A DNA stretch of 56,490 nt from Bacteroidetes bacterium SW_9_63_38 (GTDB lineage: Bacteria > Bacteroidota > Rhodothermia > Rhodothermales > Salinibacteraceae), in assembly GCA_003022435.1 (NCBI GenBank), contig PXUA01000012.1, forward strand, positions 1 to 56,490. The letters run 5' to 3'. Position 1 is the stretch's first letter. Every line of letters starts with the position of its first letter. The notes below the pieces were generated by a model. The model was not told where the DNA came from. It searched no databases and worked only from the letters and a program-made list of their open reading frames with translations. The translations under genes were made by a program, and so were the position numbers. Of this stretch, positions 16,192-24,720 are shown piece after piece.

Positions 16192-17418
16192 CTACTCGGC
16201 GTCGGACGCCGATTCGAAGCGAACATGCAGCCAGCCGTCCGAGAGGGTGTGAGCCGTCAATGTAAAATAACTCAGGAAGTTGGGCAAGATGTAATTGCGA
16301 CGCTGGTTGGCCACCTGCACGATCAACTGGTCGCCCCGGTGGCGCACGCCCACCTCTTCGTCCTCCACGAAGGGAAGGTGGAGGTCCAGCACGTACGCGT
16401 CGTCGCCCTCCTCACGGACCTTGAATGTCGCCTCGTCATGCAGAACCACTGTGGGGTCCCCGTCGTCGTACATCGCGTCCGCAATGCAAGAGAGCCGCTC
16501 GCTGCCGAACACCTCCGTGCCCAGGTGGGGCACCTGCAACATCGGGAGCGGGCGGAAGCTTTGCTCGATGTCCTCCAGGTAACCACGCTGCGACTGCACG
16601 TAGTCCTCGAAAAACGAGTTTTCGGGCACGTGCTCTTCCGGTAGCACCCGATTCACGACGACACTGTCCACGCCGTAGCCGTACAGCTGCAGGTACGTGT
16701 AGGCCCGTCGCGCCTCCTCGATGACCATCTTCTCCGGGTTCATGACGAGCCGAATTGAAGTCGTGTTGGGGGTGGCCAAGACCTTGTGCACTCGCTCCAG
16801 CTTTTCAAAGATCACCTCCAGCTCCTCGTACCCTTTGTCCAGCGGAATGCCGGTGGTCTTCCGCACCCCGAAGCCGAGCGACTTGACGGCGAATTTTTGG
16901 AACGGAAAGGCCTTGGCGAGCCACCACTGCGTGACCTGCGGCAGGGTCAGCAGCGTGAGGGTCTCCCCGGTCGGGGCGCTATCGACCACAATCAGATCGT
17001 AGTCTTCTTCTCGGAGGGCCTGTTCGAGCCACAGCAGCACCGAGCCCTCGTTCATGCCGGGCAGGGCCGCCATTTCCTCCGCCGCGATCTGGTCGACGCC
17101 CTGCCACCGAAAGACGGTGAGCATCAGTTCCCGCATGTGGCCCCAGTATTTCTTCATCGAGTAGTAGAGGTCGACCTCCTGCGCGAACAGGCGGTCCTGT
17201 ACTTCCTGCGCTTCGGGGCCGAGGTCGCGGTCGAGCGCATCGGCGAGGCTGTGGGCGGGGTCCGACGACAGGATGAGGGTTTTCTGGCCCTGCTCGGCGG
17301 CGCGCTGGGCGGTGGCGGCGGCACAGGTCGTCTTGCCCACGCCGCCTTTTCCGGTGAACAGTAGAATGCGCGTTCCGAAGGTGGGCGAGGACCCGTCGTC
17401 GTCGGCCGGAAACAGCAT
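16192..17418 (-). CDS. ArsA/TRC40-like anion-transporting ATPase with HSP20-like tail
   Basis: Start is taken at the ATG at 17418 (MLFPADDDGSSPTFG). The deviant Walker A GKGGVGKTT is at residues 23-31, with the switch I SSDPAHSLADAL and switch II VVDSAPTGETLTLL of the ArsA/Get3 class. A central helical part holds KAFPFQKFAVKSLGFG. The last ~90 residues (TFKVREEGDDAYVLDLHLPF onward) resemble the HSP20-like beta-sandwich fused to bacterial and plastid ArsA homologues. There is one ATPase half, so it probably dimerises. No arsenite efflux pump or ars regulator lies nearby, so a protein-targeting or carotenoid/chlorosome-type role is as likely as arsenic resistance. Confidence 0.85.
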   Translation of the reverse strand: MLFPADDDGSSPTFGTRILLFTGKGGVGKTTCAAATAQRAAEQGQKTLILSSDPAHSLADALDRDLGPEAQEVQDRLFAQEVDLYYSMKKYWGHMRELMLTVFRWQGVDQIAAEEMAALPGMNEGSVLLWLEQALREEDYDLIVVDSAPTGETLTLLTLPQVTQWWLAKAFPFQKFAVKSLGFGVRKTTGIPLDKGYEELEVIFEKLERVHKVLATPNTTSIRLVMNPEKMVIEEARRAYTYLQLYGYGVDSVVVNRVLPEEHVPENSFFEDYVQSQRGYLEDIEQSFRPLPMLQVPHLGTEVFGSERLSCIADAMYDDGDPTVVLHDEATFKVREEGDDAYVLDLHLPFVEDEEVGVRHRGDQLIVQVANQRRNYILPNFLSYFTLTAHTLSDGWLHVRFESASDAE

Positions 17419-17599
17419 GGGTGCACAAAACAGGGAAGAAAGAAGAACGCATGTTTCCAATGGGGACGCCCCCTAAAGGTGCCGCGGCAGGGAGGCTTTC
17501 CGCAGAGGAATTGTCTCTCTGCCCGCATCGCCTCGGCGTTGTCGGGACTCGCGGAAATGGACAGAGCCGCCGGAGTGGGGTACAGAGACGGAGGGCAAA

Positions 17600-18073
17600 C
17601 TATACGAGGGGGCCTTTCCGGAGGGCGTCGAGCGAGCGCGGGCCCGCCCCGGCGACGGCGAGCACGAGGGCGCCGAGCAGCAGGGCCCAGTCGGTCCGGG
17701 CCGCATGCGCCATGGCCCAGAAGCCGTAGGTGTTGAGCTCTCGCACGGCGAACGGCCCAATCCCGTGCCCCAGCAGAATGGGGAGTTTGGTGGTAACGAG
17801 GGCGCCGATCATGATGAGGATCAGCGGCACGGCGGCCCATCGCGTGAAGAGGCCGAGCAACACCAACATCCCGCAAACGACCTCCACCGTGCCGACGCCG
17901 TAGGCGAAGACCTCCGGGGTGGGGACCCCGATGTTGGCGAACCGGCCGGGGCCGCGGAGGGCTGGAAGGAGAAATTTTTGAAGACCTTCGGAGACGAACA
18001 CCAGGCCGACCATGAGCCGGACGAGCGGAAGAATCTGCAGGGCACGGCGAGCGTCCGCGGAAGAAAACGGCAT
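17600..18073 (-). CDS. DoxX family membrane protein
   Basis: From the ATG at 18073 (MPFSSADARRALQILPLVRL) the 157-residue product has four hydrophobic helices, with RLMVGLVFVSEGLQKF, the FANIGVPTP loop, GTVEVVCGMLVLLGLFTRWA and TKLPILLGHG, all typical of DoxX/YphA proteins. Such proteins sit in the inner membrane and are often linked to thiol or quinone redox stress. It is transcribed toward the ArsA-like gene with a 181-bp gap. An upstream extension of 26 residues is open but not conserved in type. Confidence 0.8.
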   Translation of the reverse strand: MPFSSADARRALQILPLVRLMVGLVFVSEGLQKFLLPALRGPGRFANIGVPTPEVFAYGVGTVEVVCGMLVLLGLFTRWAAVPLILIMIGALVTTKLPILLGHGIGPFAVRELNTYGFWAMAHAARTDWALLLGALVLAVAGAGPRSLDALRKGPLV

Positions 18074-18505
18074 AGGGGGGAGCAATGAATCCGAGAGGGG
18101 AATCCGTCGTCGTATCCCGGTGCGCAGCGGGCAACGCGCACATCCATGCATGCGTACACCCAGTTCCTGAATAGGGATTCGCTGGGGAAGCAGACAGGGT
18201 GGGCACTCGCATGTTCAGCGTTTCTCAGGAGAGGATGGGTGCACTGACCCATCTCTATCGATCATGCTCAGTCTGTACAGGGCCTGTGTGAGTAGCGTAT
18301 GTTGCCTTCGACAATCGTCATGATAATGGACGGTCGCAAGATGTGATCGCCGTAGCAGACAGGGCGATCACGTGGTCGGATTCTTCCAAGAAGAGATCCG
18401 CTCCCCGGCCCATTTTCTTTGAGGTTGTGGTGAGAGCGTGGAGGCATGGATGCATGAATGCTTTGCGTTTTCCCAATCCGTGAGAATGGACAGACGCGAC
18501 AACAG
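18074..18505. other. 432-bp non-coding stretch with two hairpins
   Basis: No gene is seen. GATGGGT-GCACTG-ACCCATC lies at 18234-18253. GTGATCGCC...GGCGATCAC at 18343-18371 is a nine-base-pair stem downstream of folC and might end its transcript, although no T-run follows. Confidence 0.4.
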
Positions 18506-19813
18506 TCACTGGCGGGTTCTCCACGCGTCGGGCAGCAGTTCCATCATCTTGTGCGAGCCGGTGAGCAGGAGCGCGTCCGACGCACTGGCGAAGCGCTGGA
18601 AGTCGGCCAGGGCCTCCGCCAGCGGACGGGGATCCAGCACCGTGACGCCCGTGTCTCGCAGGCCTTCGACCATGGCGTCGGTGGAGAGGGCCCGCGGGGT
18701 GTCTACGGGAACGGGGATGACCTGTGCGTCGCGGTCGGCCAGGAGCCGTCCCACGCGGCCAAGCTGTTTGCCCTGCACGGCGTTGAAGCACACGTACAAG
18801 GAGCCCCCCTTTGAAGTGAGGGCGATGTCGAGCGTTTCCAGGCCCGCTTTGATGCTGGCGGGATTGTGGGCCACATCGACAACGACGAGGGGGGGATCCT
18901 GAAGCACGTCGAGTCGCCCCCGGAAGCCCGTGAGCGCGTGCACGTCCGCAAGACCGTCGTGCACAGGGGCAGCATCGGCCTGCACGGCAGGGATCACCAG
19001 CTCGGCGGCCCGGAGGGCCAGGGCGGCGTTCGTCTGTTGGTGCGTCCCTGGCAGGGAGACGTGAAGTCGGTCGTAGTCCCGGAGGGGCGTCTCCACGTCG
19101 ATCACGCTGCCGCTCAGGGTGGCGTGCGGGGCCCACCACGACACCTCCGAGCGCAGAAAACGAAGGGGAGCCCCTCGCTCCTGAGCGACGCCCTCGATCA
19201 CGGTTTGCGCCTCCGGCTGTGTCACGGCAGAGAGGACGGGCGTGTCGGGTTTGGTAATGCCGGCCTTCTCGCGAGCAATCTCGGCCACGGTGTCGCCCAG
19301 CAGGTCGGTGTGGTCGAGGTCGATGTTCGTGATGATCGAGAGGGCGGGATGGAGCACGTTGGTGGCGTCGAGACGGCCGCCGAGCCCTACCTCCACGACG
19401 GCAAGGTCCACCTGCTGCTCGGCAAAGTAGAGAAACGACAGCGCGACGGTCACCTCGAAGAAGCTGGCCTCGACGCGGTCGAACAGATCGCGGTATTCCG
19501 TCACCCGATCGGCCAGCCAGTCGCCGGGGGCGGGGGGGCCGTCCACACGCATCCGCTGCTCGACGTGGGTGAGATGCGGAGAGGTGTGAAGGCCCGTCTT
19601 GAGACCGGCGGCGGTGGCGGTGGCGGCGATCATGGACGACACGGAGCCTTTGCCGTTGGTCCCGGCCACGTGGACGGTGCGGATCGATTCGTGCGGACGG
19701 CCCATGCCCTCCATCAGCGCCTCGATGCGGTCCAGGCCGGGGGTGTGGGCGCTGTCGTCGTTGGCGTACTGCGGGAGCCCGAGCAGGTACTCGACGGCGT
19801 CGGTCCGGGACAT
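18506..19813 (-). CDS. folC: Folylpolyglutamate synthase / dihydrofolate synthase
   Basis: The 435-residue protein carries the Mur-ligase-type ATP loop HVAGTNGKGSVSSMIAAT near residue 48, the omega-loop EVTVALSFLYFAEQ, VVEVGLGGRLDATN, and NIDLDHTDLLGDTVAEIARE with the Mg-binding His. The C-terminal half has GFRGRLDVLQDPPLVVVDVAHNPAS and LLTGSHKMMELL. It adds Glu to dihydropteroate and folates, so that folate stays in the cell. It is the last of a minus-strand run porX-tsaE-folC. Start: ATG at 19813. Confidence 0.93.
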   Translation of the reverse strand: MSRTDAVEYLLGLPQYANDDSAHTPGLDRIEALMEGMGRPHESIRTVHVAGTNGKGSVSSMIAATATAAGLKTGLHTSPHLTHVEQRMRVDGPPAPGDWLADRVTEYRDLFDRVEASFFEVTVALSFLYFAEQQVDLAVVEVGLGGRLDATNVLHPALSIITNIDLDHTDLLGDTVAEIAREKAGITKPDTPVLSAVTQPEAQTVIEGVAQERGAPLRFLRSEVSWWAPHATLSGSVIDVETPLRDYDRLHVSLPGTHQQTNAALALRAAELVIPAVQADAAPVHDGLADVHALTGFRGRLDVLQDPPLVVVDVAHNPASIKAGLETLDIALTSKGGSLYVCFNAVQGKQLGRVGRLLADRDAQVIPVPVDTPRALSTDAMVEGLRDTGVTVLDPRPLAEALADFQRFASASDALLLTGSHKMMELLPDAWRTRQ

Positions 19814-19861
19814 GAGGTGTTGGGGGTTAAGCGTTGGGCGTTGGATGCGGGGCGGAGGCGT

Positions 19862-19954
19862 CTCGGCGAGACGCCTTTACGGGGGAGGGCAGGCAGACGG
19901 GGTGGGGCAGATCGGCTCGGCGGGACGCCTTTACGGAAGGGCAGGCGGACGGGG
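19862..19954 (+). repeat. Two direct copies of a ~40-bp intergenic repeat
   Basis: CTCGGCGAGACGCCTTTACG followed by a GGGCAGGCAGACGGGG tail (19862-19902) is repeated with few changes at 19916-19954. The first copy starts inside a palindrome GGCGTCTC-GGC-GAGACGCC (from about 19857). Just before it, 19827-19840 holds GCGTTGGGCGTTG-type repeats also seen at 46131-46164. The repeats sit between tsaE and folC and split the operon by ~150 bp. Confidence 0.55.
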
Positions 19955-19963
19955 GGAAGCGTC

Positions 19964-20440
19964 TCACGTGGGGGCAGGTGTGTGCAGGGCGATGCGGCGC
20001 CGGTGTGGGGCCTCGTGGGTGAGAGCAAGTCGCAGCGCGTCGGGCGGAAGAAGGGAGTCGACGCGGTCGGCCCATTCGATGCAGGTGAGCCCGGTCTCGT
20101 CGCTGACATATTCCTCGAAGCCCAGTTCCACGAACTCGTCTGGGGACTGGACGCGGTAGGCGTCGAAGTGGTGGAGGGGGCGACGGTCCTCGTCGTAGGT
20201 ATGAAGAATGGTGAACGTAGGGCTCCGCACGCCGGTGGGGGAGAGGCCCAATCCCTCCGCGATCCCTTTCACGAGACGCGTCTTCCCGGTGCCCAGGTCG
20301 CCGTAGAGGGCCACCACGCTGCCGGGGGGGAGCCGGTCGGCGAGCGTACCCCCGAGGGCTTGGGTCGCGTCCGGCGAGTCGGTGACGACCGGGAAGAGGT
20401 CCTGCACGGAGGAAGGGACAGTGTCCGGAGGGGAGGGCAT
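19964..20440 (-). CDS. tsaE: tRNA threonylcarbamoyladenosine biosynthesis ATPase TsaE
   Basis: The ATG at 20440 (MPSPPDTVPSSVQDLFPVVT) is preferred over a GTG two codons upstream. The P-loop VALYGDLGTGKTRLVKGIAE, then SPTFTILHTYDEDRRPLHHF and EWADRVDSLLP, are the TsaE signature. The protein partners TsaB and TsaD to make t6A37 on ANN-decoding tRNAs. It lies 13 bp after the porX stop codon, a pairing common in Bacteroidota. At 158 residues the length is normal. Confidence 0.92.
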   Translation of the reverse strand: MPSPPDTVPSSVQDLFPVVTDSPDATQALGGTLADRLPPGSVVALYGDLGTGKTRLVKGIAEGLGLSPTGVRSPTFTILHTYDEDRRPLHHFDAYRVQSPDEFVELGFEEYVSDETGLTCIEWADRVDSLLPPDALRLALTHEAPHRRRIALHTPAPT

Positions 20441-20453
20441 GAACACAGGAAGC

Positions 20454-22016
20454 CTATGATTTCGGCGTCAGGGTGGCGACGGGGAGGATCATTTCCTGCA
20501 TGGATGCCCCGCCGTGCTGGAGGGTGTCGCGATACAGGTTCTCGTAGTGGTGGAAGTTCGTGGGATAGACGAAGTAGTAGTCCTCCTTCGCGAAGATGTA
20601 GTTGGTGTTCATCCCGTAGCGGGGCAGGCCGAAGTCCTCAGGGTCCTTGACGAAAATCGCGTCTTCCTCGTCGCACTTCAGGTTGCGGCCGTACTTGTAG
20701 CGCAGGGCGGTGGAGGTTTCCCGGTCGCCGATGACCTTGGAGGACTGGAGGCTGCGGATGGCGCCGTGGTCGGTGGTAAGGACGACCGTGCAGTCGGCGT
20801 CGGCGAGGGTGCGCAGGCTGTCGTAGAGCCAGGAGTGCTCGAACCAGGTGCGCGTAAGGGCGCGGTAGGCCTCCTCGTCTGGGGCCAGCTCCTGGAGCAC
20901 GTCGGAGTCCGAGCGGCTGTGGGCGAGGATGTCGACGAAGTTGACGACGACGGCGCTCAGGTCGTGCTGCGTCAGGTTGGTGGCGTCCTGAGCGAAGGAC
21001 CGGCCGTGCTCACCGGTGATGAGCTTGTCGTACCGCACGCTGAGGTCGTCGTAGTCGCGGCGGGCCAGGAGGTCGTGGAGGAGGGCCTCTTCGTGCTGGT
21101 TGCGGCTGTGCTCGTTTTCCTCATCGGCGCCCCAGGCCCCGGGGAAGCGGTCGACGAGGTCGGCCGGAAGCAGGCCGCTGAAGATCGAGTTTCGGGAATA
21201 GGGGGTGGCCGTCGGAAGGATGCTGTAGTAGAAGTCCGTGTCGATGCCGAAGTGAGGATATAGCAGCTCCTCGAAGGCGCGCCACTGGTCGTAGCGCAGG
21301 CAGTCGATGACGAAGAACACGACCGGGGTATTGCCCAGCTCCGGCAGTACGAACTCGGGCACCACCTCGTGGGAAAGCGGGGGCCGGTTCTCGTCCGGGG
21401 CCGTGTCGGCCGCCGCGACCCAGTCGGCGTAGCGCCGTTCGATAAAGGTGCCGAACTCGCGGTTGGCCTCCTCGAACTGGTCCTGGAAAATCTGGCGCGC
21501 CCCCTCGTCGCCGGCCAGCTCCAGGTCGTAGCGGATAAGCCTGCGGTAGAGCGGGGTCCAGTCGGCGTGCGACAGCGGCTCGCGGAGGGCCTGCGAGATC
21601 TCGTTGAACGACTCCAGGTACTGCTGGGAAAGGGTTTCTCGGCGGAGCTTCGTTTGCTCGAGCAGGCGCTTGCACGTGAGGAGAATCTGACTGGGGTTTA
21701 CGGGCTTGGTGAGGTAGTCGCTGATCTGACTGCCCAGGGCCTTTTCCATCAGGTCCTCCTCCTCACTCTTCGTCACCATGACGACTGGCACCTCAGACCG
21801 CACTCCCTTCACCGCCTCCAGCGTCTCCAGCCCGTCCATGCCGGGCATCTGCTCGTCGAGAAACACGACATCGAAGGGGGCCTCGCGGACAAGATCGACG
21901 GCGTCGGCGCCGTTGGAGGCGGTTTCCACGTCGTAGCCCTTGTTTTCCAAAAACACGACGTGGGAGTGGAGCAGGTCGATCTCGTCATCTACCCAGAGGA
22001 TGCGAGGCGTGCTCAT
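20454..22016 (-). CDS. porX: PorX-type response regulator with PglZ/alkaline-phosphatase-like domain
   Basis: The 520-residue protein begins with a CheY-like receiver: acidic pocket VDDE at 9-12, phospho-acceptor Asp54 in VVFLDEQMPGMDG, MVTKSEE and the conserved Lys in LTKPVNP. A helical linker (~120-200) leads to a PglZ/alkaline-phosphatase superfamily domain with VVFFVIDCLRYDQW, the Thr nucleophile region SILPTATPYSRNSIFSG, DILAHSRSD and VVLTTDHGAIR as metal ligands. This architecture defines PorX, which in Porphyromonas and Flavobacterium controls type IX secretion with PorY and SigP. The adjacent tsaE and the T9SS cargo at 24.7 kb agree. No PorY kinase is in the window. Confidence 0.88.
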   Translation of the reverse strand: MSTPRILWVDDEIDLLHSHVVFLENKGYDVETASNGADAVDLVREAPFDVVFLDEQMPGMDGLETLEAVKGVRSEVPVVMVTKSEEEDLMEKALGSQISDYLTKPVNPSQILLTCKRLLEQTKLRRETLSQQYLESFNEISQALREPLSHADWTPLYRRLIRYDLELAGDEGARQIFQDQFEEANREFGTFIERRYADWVAAADTAPDENRPPLSHEVVPEFVLPELGNTPVVFFVIDCLRYDQWRAFEELLYPHFGIDTDFYYSILPTATPYSRNSIFSGLLPADLVDRFPGAWGADEENEHSRNQHEEALLHDLLARRDYDDLSVRYDKLITGEHGRSFAQDATNLTQHDLSAVVVNFVDILAHSRSDSDVLQELAPDEEAYRALTRTWFEHSWLYDSLRTLADADCTVVLTTDHGAIRSLQSSKVIGDRETSTALRYKYGRNLKCDEEDAIFVKDPEDFGLPRYGMNTNYIFAKEDYYFVYPTNFHHYENLYRDTLQHGGASMQEMILPVATLTPKS

Positions 22017-22193
22017 GGACGCAATGCGTGGAGGGGGATGGAAACACGGAGGGAGACACAGACGCTGATGCCTGTACCTGCGTTTCGGGCAAACGTTCGT
22101 TCAGGCGGTGTGGGAACGTTTTTGCGGTGCGCGTTAGAAGGGACGTACGAGGAGGGAACGCTCAATCGTTCTTTCGAGTGACGATTTTTTCTC

Positions 22194-22856
22194 ATGTCTG
22201 GCAAATCGATTGGCCTGTCCGACGAACTCCATGAGTACCTGCTCTCCGTCTCGCTGCGGGAGTCGGCGGTGATGGCCGAACTGCGCGAAGAAACGGCCGA
22301 GCACCCGAAGTCGCAGATGCAGATTGCGCCGGAGCAGGCGCAGTTTCTGCGGTTTCTTGTGCAACTCATCGGGGCCCGGCGTACGCTCGAGATCGGCGTC
22401 TTTACCGGATACAGCGCTATGGCCGTGGCCGAGGTGTTGCCGCCGAACGGCGAGGTGGTCGCCTGCGACATCAGTGAGGAATACACGCAGGTGGCCCGAC
22501 GGTACTGGCAGAAAGCCGGTGTTGACGACACCATTGATCTGCGGATCGCGCCGGCGGCCGAGACCCTGCAGGCCCTGCTGGACGACGGGCAGGCGGGGAC
22601 GTTCGACTTCTCGTTCATCGACGCCGACAAGAAGACGTACGATACCTACTACGAACGATCCCTCGATCTTTTGCGACCCGGCGGCGTGATTGCCCTGGAC
22701 AACGTCTTCCGGGACGGTCGGGTTACCGGGTCCCGCTCCGACGACGAGAGCGTGCGGGCCATCCAGGAGTTGAACGAGAAGCTGCATGAGGACGACCGAG
22801 TTGAGATCACGATGCTCCCGCTGGCCGATGGCGTGACGCTGGCGATGAAGCGGTGA
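22194..22856 (+). CDS. SAM-dependent O-methyltransferase (family 3, CCoAOMT-like)
   Basis: A 220-residue class I methyltransferase. Key parts are EIGVFTGYSAMAVAEVLP (SAM loop, motif I), VVACDISEEYTQVARRYW, FDFSFIDADKKTYDTYYE with the metal-binding Asp residues, and GGVIALDNVFRDGRV. These match catechol/caffeoyl-CoA O-methyltransferases, which use a divalent metal and methylate small catechols or, in bacteria, tRNA (TrmR). The ATG at 22194 starts MSGKSIGLSDELHEYLLSVS. It is divergent from porX across 177 bp. Confidence 0.88.
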   Translation: MSGKSIGLSDELHEYLLSVSLRESAVMAELREETAEHPKSQMQIAPEQAQFLRFLVQLIGARRTLEIGVFTGYSAMAVAEVLPPNGEVVACDISEEYTQVARRYWQKAGVDDTIDLRIAPAAETLQALLDDGQAGTFDFSFIDADKKTYDTYYERSLDLLRPGGVIALDNVFRDGRVTGSRSDDESVRAIQELNEKLHEDDRVEITMLPLADGVTLAMKR

Positions 22857-23019
22857 TTCCTGTAGGCATGTAGGTGTGAACGTGGGAAGGTATGAAGGTA
22901 GAAGCGGGAAAAGGCAAGCGGAGCGGGGGAGTGGGCTTATCGTGTGGGTGAACAGTCGGTGGGGGCGGCACGTCCTACACCGTGTCTTCACCCTGCCCGT
23001 TTTTCGAAAGCCGTTCGTC

Positions 23020-23526
23020 ATGCCAGCCACACTGACGGAACAGCAGGAGCGGTGGCACGAGATTGTGCGGGAGCCGGCGCTCCGGGACCTGCCCTACAAG
23101 GTGGAAACGAACGACCGCGGCCAACTCGTTTTGAGTCCTCACAAAAATCGCCATTCGAAGCGACAGAAAGCACTCCAGACCCTTCTCGATACGCATGCGC
23201 CCCGCGGCGGAGAGAGCTACCAGGAGTACGCGCTGGTGACGCCGAAAGGGGTTAAGGCTCCGGATGTGGTGTGGATAAGTGCTGAACGGGAACGGGAGAT
23301 GGACCGCACCGGGGATCCCTCTACACTTGCGCCGGAGATTTGCGTGGAGATCATGAGCGCCTCCAATACGGAGGCGGAGATGCAGGAGAAGCGGGCGCTC
23401 TACCGTGAGATTGGAGCGGAGGAGGTGTGGGTGGTCGACGAGGAGGGGGATATCCGGGTCTTTGCGGACGAGGAGCGAGGGCAATCCGGCATTGCTCCGG
23501 ACTGTCCCGACCGACTGGACGAATAG
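23020..23526 (+). CDS. Uma2 family (DUF820) PD-(D/E)XK nuclease-like protein, first of a tandem pair
   Basis: Start at the ATG 23020 (MPATLTEQQERWHEIVREPA), because the next gene starts with nearly the same words. 168 residues. The PD-(D/E)XK pattern is visible as KAPDVVWIS (Asp), PEICVEIMSASNTEAEMQEK (Glu...Lys) and YREIGAEEVWVVDEEGDIRVF. Uma2 proteins are abundant in cyanobacteria and some Bacteroidota; their cellular role is not settled. Its neighbour at 23601 is a close paralogue, roughly three quarters identical by eye. The 74-bp spacer suggests co-transcription. Confidence 0.82.
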   Translation: MPATLTEQQERWHEIVREPALRDLPYKVETNDRGQLVLSPHKNRHSKRQKALQTLLDTHAPRGGESYQEYALVTPKGVKAPDVVWISAEREREMDRTGDPSTLAPEICVEIMSASNTEAEMQEKRALYREIGAEEVWVVDEEGDIRVFADEERGQSGIAPDCPDRLDE

Positions 23527-23600
23527 TCCGGAGGGAGAGCGCCCGCGCACCGTTTACAGAACCGAATTGCCTATTATCGTTTTCCGGAGGTGCATTCGCT

Positions 23601-24101
23601 ATGCCGGCTACGCTCACTGAACAGCAGGAACAGTGGAATGAAATTGTTCGCGATCCTGCGCTTCAGGATTTGCCCTACAAGGTAGAGACGAACGAACGCG
23701 GCCAACTTGTCTTGAGTCCACACAAGAATCGACATTCCGATCGCCAAGCAGCCGTCATCAATCTTCTTCGCCGGTATGCCCCGGAGGGCCGACAGCCGCC
23801 CGAATATGCGTTGGCGACCCCGAAGGGCGTCAAGGCGCCGGACGTGGTGTGGATGAGTCCGGCCCGGAAGCGAGAGATGGAGGCCACGGGCGATCCGTCG
23901 ACGCTCGCGCCGGAGATTTGCGTGGAGGTCATGAGCGCCTCCAACACGGAGGCGGAGATGGAGGAGAAGCGGGCGCTCTACCGCGAGATTGGGGCGGAGG
24001 AGGTGTGGGTGGTCGACGAGGACAGGCACATCCGGTTCTTTGGTGAGGAGGAGCGGGAGACCTCCGAGATTGCCCCGGAGTGCCCCGATCAACTCGACTG
24101 A
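23601..24101 (+). CDS. Uma2 family (DUF820) protein, second of the tandem pair
   Basis: A GGAGG at 23586-23590 sits 10 bp before the ATG at 23601, one of the few clear Shine-Dalgarno sites here, and it fixes the start MPATLTEQQEQWNEIVRDPA. The 166-residue product keeps KAPDVVWMSPARKREME, PEICVEVMSASNTEAEMEEK and YREIGAEEVWVVDEDRHIRF. It differs from its upstream twin mainly at the middle (RRYAPEGRQPPEYALATPKG) and C-terminus (IAPECPDQLD). This looks like a local gene duplication with both copies intact. Confidence 0.82.
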   Translation: MPATLTEQQEQWNEIVRDPALQDLPYKVETNERGQLVLSPHKNRHSDRQAAVINLLRRYAPEGRQPPEYALATPKGVKAPDVVWMSPARKREMEATGDPSTLAPEICVEVMSASNTEAEMEEKRALYREIGAEEVWVVDEDRHIRFFGEEERETSEIAPECPDQLD

Positions 24102-24164
24102 CGACGAGTGTTTTTGTTCAGCGTCATGCGTGGCGCTCCGGGGGCATTTTGAGGAGGTTCGTTG

Positions 24165-24650
24165 TTAGGGTTGGCCGGGCGGGCCGGCAAACGCGGCTTT
24201 TTCGATCGGGTCGGACGGGCCGCTTTCATTTCCGGCCTCGTCGACGGCGGTCACCGCGTAGTAATAGGTGGTGCCGTTGTCGGCGCCGGTGTCCGTGTAG
24301 GACGCCTTCGAGACCGGATCGTCGTTCTGCGGATCCAGCTCGGATACCTCTTCGATCGTCGAGGTCGCGCGGTAGACGTTGTACCCGGACAGGTCGCCGG
24401 TGCTGAGCGCAGACCAGGAAAGGTCAACCGCTCCGTCTTGGGAGGTGCCGCTGAGCCCGGACGGCTGAGACGGCGGCTGTGTGTCGCTGTTGCCCCCACC
24501 GCCGCCACAACCGGTCATTGCCCCGAGCAACAAAACACTCAGTCCCCCAATCAGAAGCAGTCGGGCAATGGAAACTGAAGCTCCCGATGGGTTTTGCCCC
24601 GCGGGGATGTGCTCTGATCCAATCCCGGAAATTTTCAGAAGCGTGCGCAT
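24165..24650 (-). CDS. Lipoprotein with one fibronectin type III domain
   Basis: The 161-residue product has a long N-terminal leader, then ARLLLIGGLSVLLLGAMTGC, a signal peptide ending in a lipobox with Cys48 followed by a Gly-rich tether. Residues ~60-150 form one FN3 domain (PSQPSGLSGTSQDGAVDLSW, SGYNVYRATS, TYYYAVTAVDEAGNESGPSD). The FN3 domain resembles the one inside the upstream subtilase, on the same strand 70 bp away. It is probably a surface or periplasmic lipoprotein that binds sugar or protein. No enzyme motif is seen. Confidence 0.7.
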   Translation of the reverse strand: MRTLLKISGIGSEHIPAGQNPSGASVSIARLLLIGGLSVLLLGAMTGCGGGGGNSDTQPPSQPSGLSGTSQDGAVDLSWSALSTGDLSGYNVYRATSTIEEVSELDPQNDDPVSKASYTDTGADNGTTYYYAVTAVDEAGNESGPSDPIEKAAFAGPPGQP

Positions 24651-24720
24651 GCGTCGTGTTGTCGTTCAGGAAGCTACAGATCCAGAAGATCGGAAGACAA
24701 AGAGGAGTGAGCGCCGTAGG

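Noticed and set aside
18866..20650. Long plus-strand frame over folC, tsaE and porX
   Set aside because: Antisense shadow of three well-recognised minus-strand genes; no motif of its own.
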